This document shows, in pieces, positions 1 through 12,549 of a DNA stretch of 64,000 bases. The DNA is from Alitta virens (Eukaryota; Annelida; Polychaeta; Phyllodocida; Nereididae), in assembly GCA_932294295.1 (NCBI GenBank), contig OW028584.1, positions 12,187,938 through 12,251,937 on the forward strand. Reading direction: 5' to 3'. The notes beneath the pieces were generated by a model. That model saw nothing but the letters and a program-made list of their open reading frames with translations, did no database searches and was not told the origin of the DNA. The position numbers and the translations under genes are program-made. The number at the start of each line of letters is the position of its first letter. Position 1 is the first letter of the stretch.

Positions 1-241
1 TGAACTGATGCTTATACAGTGAGCGGATGCCTATACAGTGAGCGGATGCCTATACAGTAAGCTGATGCTTGTATAGTTAACTGATGCTTATATAGTGAAC
101 TGATGCTTACATAGTGAACTGATGCTTATGCAGTGAACTGATGCTTATGCAGTGAGCGGATGCCTATACAGTGAGCGGATGCCTATACAGTAAGCTGATG
201 CTTGTATAGTGAACTGATGCTTATGTAGTGAACTGATGCTT
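1..241. repeat. 19-bp tandem repeat (minisatellite), cut by the window edge
   Basis: About a dozen head-to-tail copies of a 19-bp unit, typified by TGAACTGATGCTTATACAG, with variants such as TGAGCGGATGCCTATACAG and TAAGCTGATGCTTGTATAG. The array stops at about 241 and continues beyond the left edge. Variant types alternate in blocks (positions 20-75 and 140-205 carry the same order), suggesting block duplication. Confidence 0.9.
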
Positions 242-1495
242 GACAATCAAATGGGACAAAGGTGTCCAACTGTCCATTTGTCCAACCATAACTGCACCCC
301 CCCCCCCCCCCCCGCTACCAAAGTCAGCCAATATGATCAGTAATAACTGCTGTCAATGTGATGAAAATGTTTTTCGAAGAAAACTAATGCCTCTATAAAA
401 AAAAAAGTGACTCATTAGAGTGGAAAATTACTCAAATAGGGGTGACACTGATTGGGGTTTTATGTTAATAAGGGGGGGACGATTCTACAAATCCGGATTC
501 ACAATATCTATAAGTTTTCAATTTTTTTAGCAATTTTTGGAACGGCGAAAGTATCAGATCAATTTGGCACCAATAATGTTTTTTTTTTTAATCACACAAA
601 ATTAAAACAGCCAACTGAAACTCAGTATTTTTTGCATTTCCAGACAAGGACATATTATTCAAGCAGAGAAAAAAAATATAAATATCCTAGAGGAAAGTTT
701 CGTCTTAAAGGGCTGGATTGGCGAGAAGCGGGCAAGGCCGGACATATTCATGGTTACCATGATTACGCTTATCTACAGCGTTTCACATCTAAGCCTTACA
801 AAGGTAAACAACTAAATTATATTCAGACCTCACATCTAACCCTGACGAAAATTAGTTGATGTTAGCTGACCTGGACAGAGGACGTCATGTGATTGAAAGA
901 CTAGCTCCCATTGGTTCAGGCAGCCTCTCAGCCAATGGGAGTCCTTGGTTCGCATGACATCCTCTGGAGTTTAGTTTCGATATCTATGGAATGTACTGTA
1001 ATGTCTTTGGCAATACCATTCGTGCTTACTATGCCCAGCAGGCTTACCAGGATGTCAAAAGGCCTTACGTTATTTTGTTTATATATATAAATATATATAT
1101 TCATAAGCGGTTTTGTCACTGTGGCGAGTGTCTTTGTCTGCCTTGCCAAAGTGCTTTACTGATGACATTTAGAATAATAGTCAAAATGTCCGAAAACCGA
1201 AACGTCCACATAAACAAGAAACGTCTGAAACAAAAAGCAACAACAGATTTTCCCTCTCAGAAATGAATTTGTAATAATTATCAAAACTGTATAATTCTAC
1301 TTTTAACATTACAAATGAAATATAATTACACTGACAGTAGAATAGTTAAGTCAATCACACCTGAACATTTAGGCTGCATATTAATCCAACCAAATAAAAA
1401 TTAAGTTAATTGTCCTACACTATTTGAAGATAATTCATATACCTTTCTCCAACTGCTGCGCGTCGTATTTAAATGACATTATCTCCTTTTATCAG
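242..1495. other. Non-coding, upstream of the first visible Shisa-like exon
   Basis: AT-rich sequence with a poly-C run at about 296-313 and a short inverted-repeat element at 868-978. No exon with a signal peptide could be recognised, so the 5' exon(s) of the Shisa-like gene probably lie left of the window. A 135-residue open frame at 452-859 has no recognisable domain and is not called. Confidence 0.5.
868..978. mobile_element. Short inverted-repeat (MITE-like) element, family P2
   Basis: Two arms containing CCCATTGG and CCAATGGGAGTCC face each other around a short centre, flanked by GACGTCATGTGA on one side and CGCATGACATCC on the other. The same arrangement recurs at 12311-12511 with much longer arms, so this is a dispersed palindromic repeat and not a one-off hairpin. 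No coding capacity. Confidence 0.6.
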
Positions 1496-4400
1496 AACCT
1501 ACAATATGTGAGAAAAAGTTGGACTATGCAAAAGGAAATGATACTCAGAATAATGGGTATTTTATTTGTCCCAAATATAATCAAAGGGATAAATACAGAT
1601 ACTGTTGTGGACCCAAGCACAATCAGAACTGCTGTACTTTTTTCCAAGGGTAAGAAATGACAAATTAACTTCACTACAATATTAAGATATACGAAGCAAA
1701 AGAAATATGAAAAGTTGCTTGAGTAGAGGATCAATTATCTTAGCTAGCTTTTGCTTTTCAATTTTTTCTTAACTTGACATGTTGACACTCAGCTTTTTTT
1801 AAGGTTGTTCCTCAGGAAAGTACATGCACAACAGCAAGCTTCATTATTCAAAAAGGGTTGGGGCCTGGCTCAAGGTACCGCGTCAGACTTCCAACCACTG
1901 GGTCCTGGGTTAATTTCCAGTCAAGCCTAACTTTGATGGTTGTTTCAACCACCATCTCATTGTGATGGTCCCTGCCTGTCCTAATTAGCCCATCCGGTGC
2001 AGAAATACAGGACGTAAAGCCCTATTCCACCAACTCACCCACCAGCTCATTATTTAAAATGTTTGCAAGTCAGATCATCAGGAGGCCAAAACGTTTAGTT
2101 AAACAGCAAACTTCATGTATCAATATGGCATCTCTCTGGAATTGGCCATGAACAAAGTTGCTTCATATAATGTTACCAGTGACAACTAATTGCATCACTG
2201 GCTGATCAAAGTTATCAATTTAAGTCATCCTTGCTATTTCGAAACTTGAATATCTGATTCTGGAGTTCAGAGCAGCATACAAAAAATAGTTTTTTTCCTA
2301 ATTATATAATTGTTTGCCATGGACACAGTTTTCATTGGTAACATTACACCCTCTTTAAATAGTTCTTAGTAGAGCCAAAGGAAAAGTATTTCAGCCCTCG
2401 GAAGCTGAGTACAGGGTATCTTTGGCCATAGCCAAAATGACCTCAAGGGTGCCCAATTTTGTGATATATTGATGCGGAGCTTCGCTTACCGAAGTAACAG
2501 GGTCATGTCATTGCGAAATCATCAAATAATCTGGTTGTTATGCATTACTGCGGATGTTTGAATACTGTACTTTGGCATTGTGATAAACCATCAATATTTA
2601 AGGGTAAATTGGTGTATATTCTATATATACATGTTTCAAAGTATTTCTTGTTGTCACACCAATGGCTGCAAAAGCCATGGGCAGTCAAAGTTATCCCGAT
2701 GCGGGGTAACTTTGGCTGTGCCCCTTTTTTAGTTACATAAACCTGTTATGATTATAAGTCTCAGGAAGCTATACAGTGTATGTTAACTTCTCATTTAAGA
2801 TCCATTTAGGTGGCATGAAACGGATTAATATTTCTTTGTTTGTTTTGGTAGAGCCAATAATGTTGCAAAAGTGGGAAAAGATAATCTGGTTTATGCTGGT
2901 GGGTGGGTGGGTGGGTGGATTAGGGCTTTACATCCTGTATTTCTGCACCTGATGGGCTAATTAGGACAGGCAGGGACCATGTAATGAAATGAAGGATGAA
3001 ACAGCCATCCAATTTACTCTCAACTGGGAATTGATCCTGTGACCCTGTGGTTGGAAGCCCAGCGCACTGCCACTGAGCTGGGCCCCCACCTCTGGTTTAC
3101 AGTAAACGCTTCATGTAGGTATTGTTGCAATTTTTTTACACTTTTTTCTTCTTGCAGGACTTACAGGTTGGCATGGGTCGTTGTTGTTATTATTATAGTC
3201 GTTATAGTCTTAACTTTGATCATCATCTTCAGTTGCCTGTGTTGTCCTCAGCACATTAAGTCCAAGATGTGTACCTGCCCAAAAAAGACTTCCACCAATG
3301 GTAAGATGGTTATGGAATGGTATTCATACTAAACTCTTATGTCTCATCTTAGGGTATTTTGAACTTGACCAAAAACCAAACTTGCTAACTTGCCAGATTT
3401 GTGGTTTATCATACATGACAGTAGTGGGGCAACATAACAAAAAATGCCATAGCAATTGTATACAGGACAAACTATAGCATTTTACAACAAATATTATAGA
3501 AAACAGAATTTTATAATATATATATAATTTTACCGAATCCCACAAAATGTTATGTCCACAGTTGATTATATTCTCCATTCAATACACAACATACACTGCA
3601 GCTGTCCATTATACTCTGCAACCATCCAACATACACTCCAGCCATCCAACATATTATCTATGCTAGATGACAATGAAGCATTCTGCAATCAGTGCTGGGT
3701 GAAGAATATAACTCCATACTGATTGGCCTTTAATTTTATGTTATGTTGTTTTTCGCGAAGTTGAACAAATGAACTGATGCATGGGGTATATGAAGCTATT
3801 TTATTTGATCTCTTTTGTAGGAGTTGCAGTCATCCAAGTTGATCCACTTGCTTCTCGACAAATTAGAGAAACTTCTCCAGTCGATGAAGATGAGGACACA
3901 GGACTGGTTTCAGAGCCCCTTGCTTCGCCAGACTACGATTCTCTTTCCCTAACTCTGCCTGACTCCCAAGCAGAAAATGGTAAGTATATGGAATCAATGG
4001 TAATTTACATTCATTAAAAATTGTGTAAAAGAGAGTGTATACTTTTCTTTTTTTTTCCCTGGTTATCTAAAGTTTGTAACGTAAGCATAAGCTATAAATA
4101 TATTTCGATAATGTTGAATGGGGAAATTAATATTACCAAACAGTTTTTTTTTTTCAATAACTTTTACTCACCGTTTATACTGTGTGCCATCACCTATAAG
4201 CCCAGCGACCTAATTATGGACATTCTTTGCTAGTTTTACTAGGTAAACAAAATGATTGGTTAAACTATGTAGTCGATAGGCTGAGTATAAACTTACGAAA
4301 TCTTCTCTTAAAACTACAAGAGAAATTGATTCATATTTTCTTAGTTTATACAATTTTTCTGAATTACCTGCTTGTCAGAACAAGAATTGAGTAAACTCAG

Positions 4401-5290
4401 CAAAGGAACATCTAGGGTCTTCCGTAATTTCATTGTTAGACATTTAATACGAAAAGCCAGCCTATGGAATATAAGAGAAATTTATTAATTTACTTAAGAT
4501 GGGTAAACAAGCAAAATATGTACACATAATTAATTCAAGGCAGTCAGAAAATCACATTTAACAGAATTAGCCACTTTTTTTTTAATCATTCAATTAGGAT
4601 AGATTATTTAATACTTTTATAGTCTACAGACATAAACTCTAGTTAAGGGTTTAAAAAGTCAATTTTTATTTCCAAAATGACAAATAATTCAACATGGCAC
4701 CATCAGGAACATTATCTTCACTTTCATAAATATAGGTCATTAACATCAGATCCGTTGCTAGGTAGGGGAATAAATATGGATAGCTAGATGACATAACTGG
4801 ACTGTGCATTGCCCAGAGCCCTGTGTTGGCAACTAAGGCCACTCTTGCCATGAGGAGGCCCAGGACTTTCAAGGGCGTGGTGTTCACTGTTCAAGAAGTC
4901 CTGTAACCATTGAACTTCTTTCACATGTACTTTATAAGTGTACATCAATTAAACTGAAATTTAAATAATATTTTAGATGGAGATTTAAATGGAGATCTAC
5001 TTGTTTCGGAGCCTTCCCTGCACCGCAGATCCCCAACATCTGATAGACCTTCTGTAACGCGTGCCAGATCAGTGTCACCACCACGTAGTCGCTCAAGTGC
5101 TGCACAACCAAGACCTTCGACACCTCCTCCAAGTTATGCATCTCTGACAACAAGGCCTTTGCCACCTCCACCTCCTTCCTATTCTTCTGTGGTATTGCCC
5201 ATAGCTTCTTATACAAGACCTCTGATACCTCCGCGCGGAGCCATCTTTGCAACTTCACAATCACCCTCAGCACCACTAACCGATTGTTAA
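1496..5290 (+). CDS. Shisa-like type I membrane protein, 3' part of gene (four exons)
   Basis: Exons 1496-1649, 3158-3300, 3821-3979 and 4977-5290 (stop at 5288-5290) join in frame through GT-AG introns of 1508, 520 and 997 bp, giving 255 residues without the N-terminus. Exon 1 begins after TTTTATCAG and encodes a cysteine-rich module with the Shisa order C, then CP, then YCC, then a further CC. The next exon encodes about 20 hydrophobic residues followed by SCLCCP, the juxtamembrane cysteine motif usual in Shisa proteins. The third exon is acidic. The last is Ser/Pro-rich and has two PPSY motifs, which fit the PPxY consensus for WW-domain partners. The signal peptide exon is missing, presumably left of the window. 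Shisa proteins act in the ER or at the membrane on receptor trafficking (family knowledge); subfamily and function here are not determined. A candidate AATAAA lies at 5584-5589. Confidence 0.8.
1857..2043 (+). mobile_element. tRNA-derived SINE, family S1, copy 1
   Basis: The 5' part resembles tRNA promoter boxes (GGCTCAAGGTACCGCG as an A-box; GGGTCCTGGGTTAATTTCC around the B-box). A shared body follows, containing CCTGCCTGTCCTAATTAGCC and GTGCAGAAATACAGGA. Three other copies lie on the opposite strand at 2897-3090, 12550-12722 and 31741-31927. It sits in intron 1 of the Shisa-like gene. Confidence 0.8.
2897..3090 (-). mobile_element. tRNA-derived SINE, family S1, copy 2
   Basis: Reverse-strand copy of the S1 SINE. 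The A-box region reads GCTCAGTGGCAGTGCGC on the minus strand and the tail ends in a CCACC repeat. It lies in the same intron as copy 1 but in opposite orientation, ending 67 bp before the next exon. Confidence 0.8.
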
Positions 5291-7138
5291 ATTTAAATTG
5301 ATTGCAGGGACCGCTGAATTTTTTATATTTTAAGTAATATGTACTAGGCCAAGGGAGGGGGTTTAAACCCCCCCCCCCCCCCCCAAATCAGTTACTGTGT
5401 ATTTATCTGAATATGAACAACGACCACATGGAAAATAATTCTAGGACCTATCTCCTAGCAGTTTTTGAGATATGATTTTTTTTTTTAATTGGGCATCATG
5501 CTCATATTTTCGGTGCTTGCATGTGCTTGCCATAACACTGCAATGGACTCATTTTACTTTTCAGACAGAGTAGGTAATAACTAAATAAATATAGCTTTCT
5601 CAGAAAAATAACCAAAATCAACCGAATGGTAAGATGTCAAATATACATTGAAATGCACCAAAAATACTGCTGCTAGGATGCACTTTGCTTCAGCCAATCA
5701 AAGCCAAGGGCGGGAACTTTTTCAGCCAATAGAATTGCAGTATTCCGTTTTAGCCACCTGGTGGAAATACAGAGAACCTTCCGTGAAAATCCACTATAAC
5801 TGCATATTTGGGAAAAATTTGAAAAAAAGCTAACACTAGTCGTGACATTGCAGTCCGCCACTCAGGCACTTGAATCACAGCCAAGGTGACAATTAACTAA
5901 AATGTGATACCAAAGAATTATTTTGCTGACCCTACCCATCAATTTTCTCGGGTGTAAAATACTCTATCCTACCATGTGATATAACCATGTATTCATGGTT
6001 CTTAATGTGATAGTAAAGTGTATTTGCATTTTTCGCTGAATTTTAATCCTTTATACACAGGTGTTATAGTAAGCCAGTTGCTAATATATTTACATGTTTA
6101 AAAAATTAGTGTATGCTGTTTATATGCTTTTATGTCAATTCTGTATTCATTTTACATGACTGCCTTAATTTTTGTTTTTGGACAATAATTATTAATAAAT
6201 ATTATCTATCAAAACTTATAAGATGCGTATTTAGTTATATTCTTTTGAATGGTTATAATATAGTTAAATATAGTTTAACCAAATATACTCCGAAAGAGAT
6301 TAGTCAATTGCCAAAATGCCACAAAACAACAAACTAATCAATTACTTAGTAGTACAAACTAAATACGCTAGGTGGCGAGAAATGCCAAGAAGCCGGCAGC
6401 GCACCTGCAGTAAATTTGTGGAACTAAAGAGAACAGAACACATATTTTACGATAAGGATATCATTGTAAATATTCTTCCAATTCAGTAATTGTTGTATTT
6501 AAACTTTAAATATGACTAATAATTGTTGTCATCTTTCTTTCTTTTCAGTTTTTTTTTTTCACTTCTATTAATTACTACGTTTGTCATCATAAAAACATTT
6601 GTATAAATTAACTAATTCTGAATGAGTTTGTGTCTCTTAATGAATTGCTTAGATTCAAGTTATTACATACATTTCCATTCCCTTATATTCAAATAAAACT
6701 ATACCTTCATATTAAAAATATAATATATTTCTTTTATATATGTTTAGTTGTTATTTGGTCTAATTAATTATCATTATATGAGCTTGTGACTCCCAGCAAT
6801 AAATCTGCACATTTGGATATATTTTAATAATGTCCTGTAATTAAGATATTCTGATAGATATTGCAGAAAAGTGGCTTGTTTACATTAGTAAAACATCATA
6901 ATTACTTGTTTTGGTTAGAGGCGGCGAAATTTGATTGTCATGCAAATTTGCTCTTCAGTCAAAGAAAACGCAACAATGGCCTCTTGTTTTAATTTAGTCA
7001 AAACGGTCAATTCGAATGATATCTAAAATCACGATTCGTGCACTGCTGGGGGTCTGGCCTACTGTTACCTTGGCAACTGAATGGTATTTATTCCTTCGTT
7101 ATCCAGATTTCTAAATGAGCTGCCTTGTTAAGAGATAT
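5291..7138. other. Non-coding downstream of the Shisa-like gene
   Basis: AT-rich 3' flank with a poly-C run near 5370-5385 and a candidate polyadenylation signal at 5584-5589. No open frame with a recognisable domain. A CTCF-like motif, CGCTAGGTGGCGAG, lies at 6366-6379. Confidence 0.5.
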
Positions 7139-7575
7139 ATAGAGGTAGATAGATAGATAGATAGATGGATAGATGAATAGATGAATAGATAGATAGATAG
7201 ATATATAGACAGACAGATAGATAGTAGATAGATTAGATAGATTAGATAGATTAGATAGATAGATAGATTAGATATGGATAGATGGATTGATAGATTGATA
7301 GATTGATAGATAGATAGATAGATAGATAGATGAATAGATGAATAGATAGATAGATAGATATATAGACAGACAGATAGATAGTAGATAGATTAGATAGATT
7401 AGATATGGATAGATGGATTGATAGATTGATAGATTGATAGATAGATAGATGAATAGATAGATGGGTAGATAGATAGATTGATAGATAGATAGGCAGCTAG
7501 ATAGATAGATAGATTGATAGATAGATAGGCAGCTAGATAGATAGATAGATAGATAGACTGACATGCATACAGACA
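7139..7575. repeat. GATA tetranucleotide microsatellite
   Basis: Long (GATA)n array with interruptions (GATT, GGAT, GACA) and an internal block duplication: the stretch containing TAGTAGATAGATTAGATAG appears twice. Long Ser/Tyr/Leu-type reading frames through it are artefacts of the repeat. Confidence 0.95.
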
Positions 7576-8317
7576 GATATATAGATAAATATCATTGTCT
7601 TGTTTTTGTGGTTGTTAGTTATCTCTGTCTGCCTGTCTTTCTTTCTTCATCCATCTTTTTTAGGCTTATGTAGGTTCATAATTTGTTACTCGAAGTAATT
7701 ATACGAAAGGTAATTATTCAAAATAATGAATAGCGCAAATATTCTAATGTTTGCAGCTCAGCTTTTTTTTCATTAAAACTCACTGAGCAAAACATTTACT
7801 TTTCACTTATGACAAAAGTAATGACATCCTAGCATGCATATTCTCCATCAAAATGTTTTAAGGAAACTTTGAGAAATACATCTATTTATCTTGTACACGA
7901 ATGTAACTATTAATGATTAATGTCTTCATGTTTTGTGTAGTAATTTAGTAAATGGGTCTGTACTGAGATTTATAAAACTTGGACACATTTAGCTGGCGAC
8001 TACAGCTAATAATTAACATTAAGAATGTATTCTGTTAAATTGTTAATGCCTACCAATGAGATCTGCTGCTAAGTTTTAAAGTCAGATTTGATGTTTTGAT
8101 CAATATGGCTAAAAACGATTTTTGGTTAAAAGCAACCAAAATATTGGTTAAGCTGAACTATCAAAATGGTTAATTGCACCAAATACAAATAAATAAATGA
8201 ATTTATATTGGGCCTATTTCAAAAAGATTTCTGCTCACTGCCGCTACAATGTGTATAGTTGTAGGCACAAGAATATTTTGGATATGGTGTTGTGTATGGA
8301 AAAGCTGTTGGATAATC
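7576..8317. other. Non-coding, no recognisable feature
   Basis: AT-rich sequence between two microsatellites. I see no exon, RNA gene or repeat family member. Confidence 0.4.
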
Positions 8318-8716
8318 TGTCCTCCTCTTCCTCTTCTTCCTCCTCCTCATCATCATCATCATCCTCCTCTTCCTACTCCTAATCATCAATCATTATCATC
8401 CTCCTCCTCCTCTCCTCCTCATCATCCTCCTCCTCATCCTCCTCATCCTCCTCATCCTCCTCCTCATCATCCACCATCATCATCCTCCTCATCATCATCC
8501 TTCTCCCGCCTCCTCCTCATCCTCCTCATCCTTCCTCTTCATCGTCCTCCTCATCATCCATCATCATCATCATCCACCTCCTCCTCATCATCCTCCTCTT
8601 CCTCCTCATCATCATCATCCTCCCCCTCCTGCCTCTTCCTCCTCTCCTTCCTCCTCTTCCTCTTCTTCCTCCTCTTCCTCCTCATCCTCCTCCTCTTCCC
8701 CTCCACCTCCTCCTCC
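8318..8716. repeat. TCC/TCA trinucleotide microsatellite
   Basis: About 400 bp of degenerate (TCN)n, mainly TCC, TCT and TCA, on the + strand. The open frames through it encode homopolymeric serine or Pro/His/Leu strings and are not genes. Confidence 0.95.
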
Positions 8717-9292
8717 TTGAAGCAAGCACTTGCAGGTTACATGGAGGCATTTCGGAGGGTGTTTTGCCTTTCGTGACAGACACCAATTTCACCCTGGTGG
8801 CATGTATGGGGCGTAATAACCCCGTGTTAATGCAGCATTGCAGCTACTGGGGCCTAAATACCCTTAGAAGTCAGGGGTAAATATGGCAAAAAGGGAGTCA
8901 AACTCTTTACCCTGGTCTATCATGCAAAGTGGACCTTCTACCGGCTACAGTTTTGCTTCTTATCTCATTTAGAATCTCTAAACTTCATGTAGTCAGTCAA
9001 GTGCATGAGAGATGCAATATCGTTTTATGCTATTGGAATGGGGGAATTTTTTGGTTGGTGCACCAACAATGAGTTGGGGAGGGAGAGGGGGGGGGGGGGC
9101 GCTCTAGTCTGTTTGAGCCTGAACATTATCAAAATAATAGCACAGCATTATCGTAATTTTACAAACAACATTTTCAAAATAATAACGCTGTAGTGAGGCT
9201 TGACATTAGGCCTTTTGTGTATTATTAGAATCTATAATATATTCATTATATATATTTCTGTTTTGAGTACGGAATTAAATCAATACCTTTAT
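8717..9292. other. Non-coding; possible unrecognised repeat
   Basis: Moderately GC-richer sequence follows the TCC array (about 8730-8990). Its minus strand contains GAGTTTGACTCCC, which resembles a B-box and could mark an old tRNA-derived element, but I see no second copy. A poly-G run lies near 9089-9099. Confidence 0.35.
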
Positions 9293-9575
9293 CAAGATAA
9301 GATAAGATAAGATAAGATAAGATAAGATAAGATAAGATAATATATAAGATAATATAAGATAATATGAGATAATATAAGACAAGACAAGACAAGATAAGAT
9401 AAGTTAAGATAAGATAAGCATTATTAAGACAAGTCAAGACAAGACAAGACAAGACAAGACAAGACAAGATAAGATAAGATTAGATTAGATTAGATTAGAT
9501 TAGATAAGATATCATTCTAAGAACTTTAAAGACGATATAAGACAAGACAAGATTAGATAAGATATCATTCTAAGC
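9293..9575. repeat. GATAA/GACAA pentanucleotide microsatellite
   Basis: Runs of AAGATAAGATAAGAT with blocks of GACAA and GATTA variants. The sequence GATATCATTCTAAG occurs twice (near 9508 and 9558), suggesting a duplicated edge. Confidence 0.95.
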
Positions 9576-9948
9576 ACTATTATGGTCTAAATTAAATTAC
9601 TTGATATATGAAATAGATTGCATACTTTCCTGCTCTTTTTAAACGCAACTTCAGGACTTTGAAATTTATAGTTCTCTCCTTTTACCCCAACGGATGTGTA
9701 AATCTGTGGTAGCATGTGGCCAGTGAAACAGACATAGAAAACATGATTAATTCTAACATGGGAAAAAAAAATAGAAATCTGTGAAACTAACCATAATAGC
9801 ACATGACATTGACAACACTGGCTGGGTTTGCAGTAGCGGATTTAGGGGGGGGGGATTTAGGAGTTTAAGCCCCCCCCCCCCTTCTCTTGGCTTAATATGT
9901 AAACGTACATTTGTAAATGTAGTGGTCCCTACAATATATTTTGATTTA

Positions 9949-10232
9949 CATGTATCTATGTATCTATCTATCTATCTATTTATGTATCTTCCTATGTATC
10001 TACCCATCTACCTATGTAGCTATTTATGTATCTACCTATCTACCTATCTATCTACCTATCTACCTATGTTGCTATTTATGTATCTACCTATCTACCTATC
10101 TAACTACCTATCTACCTATCTATCTATCTATCCATCTATCCATCTATCCATCTATCAATCTGTCAATCTATCTATCTATCTACCTATCTATCTACCTATC
10201 TACCTATCTATCTATCTATCTATCTATACTGG
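9949..10232. repeat. TATC/TACC tetranucleotide microsatellite
   Basis: Mixed (TATC)n and (CTAC)n with a duplicated internal block around the sequence GTAGCTATTTATGTATCTAC / GTTGCTATTTATGTATCTAC. Open frames through it are Tyr/Leu/Ser/Ile artefacts. Confidence 0.95.
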
Positions 10233-11468
10233 CAAACTTTAATATAGCTTTAGTAAGTGATTTCTAGCTCTGTGTTATTGTACTGTATGTGCCAATGTAC
10301 CCAGCTTTCCACCTGCTCCAAGCAGCCATGGGTCCTCAAAATTTCGGCATTTTCCAAGCTCTGTGTTATTTTACGAATCAATGCAGAGAGTACTTTGTGT
10401 AATGTATTGGCTCAGAGCAGAAGTTTTTCAGGTTTGCTGATGAGCGCTTGCTTTTGGGTTTTAAAGTACAATAGCCCTGGGGAGGCTTTACACATTACTT
10501 GGCACTTCCACACTTCATTACACAGGCTTTCTAAACATAGAAATTATATTTTTCCGATTGTCGGCTTACCGAGGGTGTTTAGGACGAGGTTGGCTGTAAT
10601 TTGGGGCAATTTGGAGCAAGGGGTGGGCAGGTTTTTTGGGGGGTATTTTCTGCCATGGCATAGACTGGGGTAAGGAGGGGTTGCAGACTGACCCGAGTGC
10701 TTGAGTGCCCCTCCTGGGCCTCCCTACCACCCCTTGTCTCCTATTTTTTCCCTCCTGTATTTCGGGGTAAATTGGAATCATAACAACTCATGCAAATTCT
10801 ATTGTCTGCAGGAGAATAACCCTCTTTGTATTTGGGCAGCTTGATGTGTATTTTGGCTAACACTGTTCACCAGCCAGGCAGAAGAAGAAGTGCTCACACT
10901 CACCCTAGGTCCTCAGCGAAAAATCGTGATTTTACCCTTACTTATTACACATACTTTTCGCCCTTCTACCTGCACCCCCACACCTTTTTCTCGCTCTTTT
11001 TTCCCACATTTTACTGTCATTTCCCCCCTTTAAGCGTCAATTTCCACTTAAAAGCCTAGATATTTTTGTGGTTTTCTCTCCACTCGCCACGTCACATTAC
11101 ATTTGTGCTATGCCATCTTCTGTGCTCAGTACAAATGTTTGAATTTTCCATCGTATTTTTTCCTTAAGAAAATAGTTTATAAACGCTAGGACGGATACTC
11201 ACTGCCTTATTACTTTTGCTCGTCTGTTCCACCAAAACAACAGCAGATACTTTCTTCTATTCCTTTGCAAATTCGATTTTCTATATATAGACTTTGCTAT
11301 ATGCTCAGTTATTTTCTAGTAATTTTATTATAGTGGATATAGATATAATTATACATTTCTTATTTTTCTCTCTTATTTTAATTGGTTTTTCATTTGGCTG
11401 TGGCCATGTCTGCTGATTGTATAAATGAAGCTTTGAAGAGTGACAGAAATGCCATTAGAGATGGATGG
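10233..11468. other. Non-coding, no recognisable feature
   Basis: Mixed composition, somewhat GC-richer at 10.55-10.75 kb. The open frames of 70-140 residues show no domain, signal peptide or conserved motif, and have no compelling splice sites. Confidence 0.4.
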
Positions 11469-11769
11469 TTACTTCAAGAAGAAGAAAGAAGAAGAAGAAA
11501 GAAGAAGATGAAGAAAGAAGAAAGAAGAGAGGAAAGATGAAAGATGAAGAAGAAATGAAGAAGATGAAGAAGACGAAGAAGAAGATGAAGAAAGAACAAG
11601 AAAAAAAGGAGAAGAAAAGAAGAAGAAGAGGATGATGAAGAAAGAAAATAAAAAGAAGAAAGAAGGAGAAGAAGAAGAAGAAAGAAGTGAAGAAAGAAGG
11701 AGGAGAAGAAGGAGAAGAAGAAGTAGTAGTAGTAGTAGTAGTAGTGGTAATAGTAGTAGTAGTAGTACC

Positions 11770-11809
<40 letters not shown>

Positions 11810-11813
11810 AATG
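11469..11813. repeat. Compound GAA / AGT microsatellite
   Basis: Degenerate (GAA)n at about 11469-11723 passes directly into (AGT)n at 11724-11812. The junction GAAGAAGAAGTAGTAGTAG suggests the second array arose from the first by mutation and expansion. Poly-Ser, poly-Thr and poly-Leu reading frames here are not genes. Confidence 0.95.
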
Positions 11814-12310
11814 ATGATCGTGAACACTTTTCAAAAGCTTTCGACAAAGTTGAACATAATAACAGCTTATAACAAGAGCCCACTAGGCATTGACTTGTAT
11901 GGCATTAGCACAACTTTGTCAGCTCTTAAGTCAACAAAGCCATCACAGCGAGTCGACATATTTGGGCCCGGATGGGAGATCTATGGTTCAGAGACCAGGA
12001 AAATAACACTGGGTGTCAGACCACACTGAATAATGATGTTGTTGTTGTTCTGTTTGAACTTTGTCTCATGATAGTCATGGAACTGTGCACATTGTCCGTT
12101 GTCGCCTGCAGTGTAGTTAGTGTCTGCACCATGCCTTTGTCGTTGAAGTAACAGAAAGTCTCCATAAAAACTAGCAGCTAATTAACTGTTTTTAGTTTTA
12201 GACAAATATGGCCTTGGTCATTGTGTGTCATTAAGACTAACTTTTAGTCAATAGCCATCATGATCAGCGTTGACAAAGGTTGGCGAACTTGTTTGAAAAA
12301 AGCTAAATTA

Positions 12311-12511
12311 ATTACAGCCACACTCATTGACTTGGAAACACTTCTTGCAGTCTTGGAAGCTCAACTCCAAATGATCTCATGTGAATCCAGGACTCCCATT
12401 GGCTGATTAGCTCTCTTAACCAATGGGAGTCCTGGATTCGTATGACGTCATCTAGAGTTGAGCTTCAAAGATTTTAAGATTCGTTTCCAAGTCAATGAAT
12501 GTGGCTGTAAT
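12311..12511. mobile_element. Palindromic MITE, family P2, full copy
   Basis: Near-perfect terminal inverted repeats: ATTACAGCCACACTCATTG at the left and CAATGAATGTGGCTGTAAT at the right. Inside are CTCCAAATGATCTCATGTGA opposite TATGACGTCATCTAGAG, and a centre with CCCATTGGC facing CCAATGGGAG. The whole 200 bp can fold into one hairpin. A partial relative is at 868-978. No ORF, so it would be non-autonomous. Confidence 0.8.
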
Positions 12512-12549
12512 AGGTATAGTCATTCATACTATGATAACATTAATTTGTT

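Noticed and set aside
1..241. CRISPR-like array
   Set aside because: The 19-bp units are head to tail without unique spacers, and the genome is eukaryotic.
8249..8776. Ser/Pro/His-rich 175-codon frame
   Set aside because: It reads the TCC/TCA microsatellite and has no unique domain.
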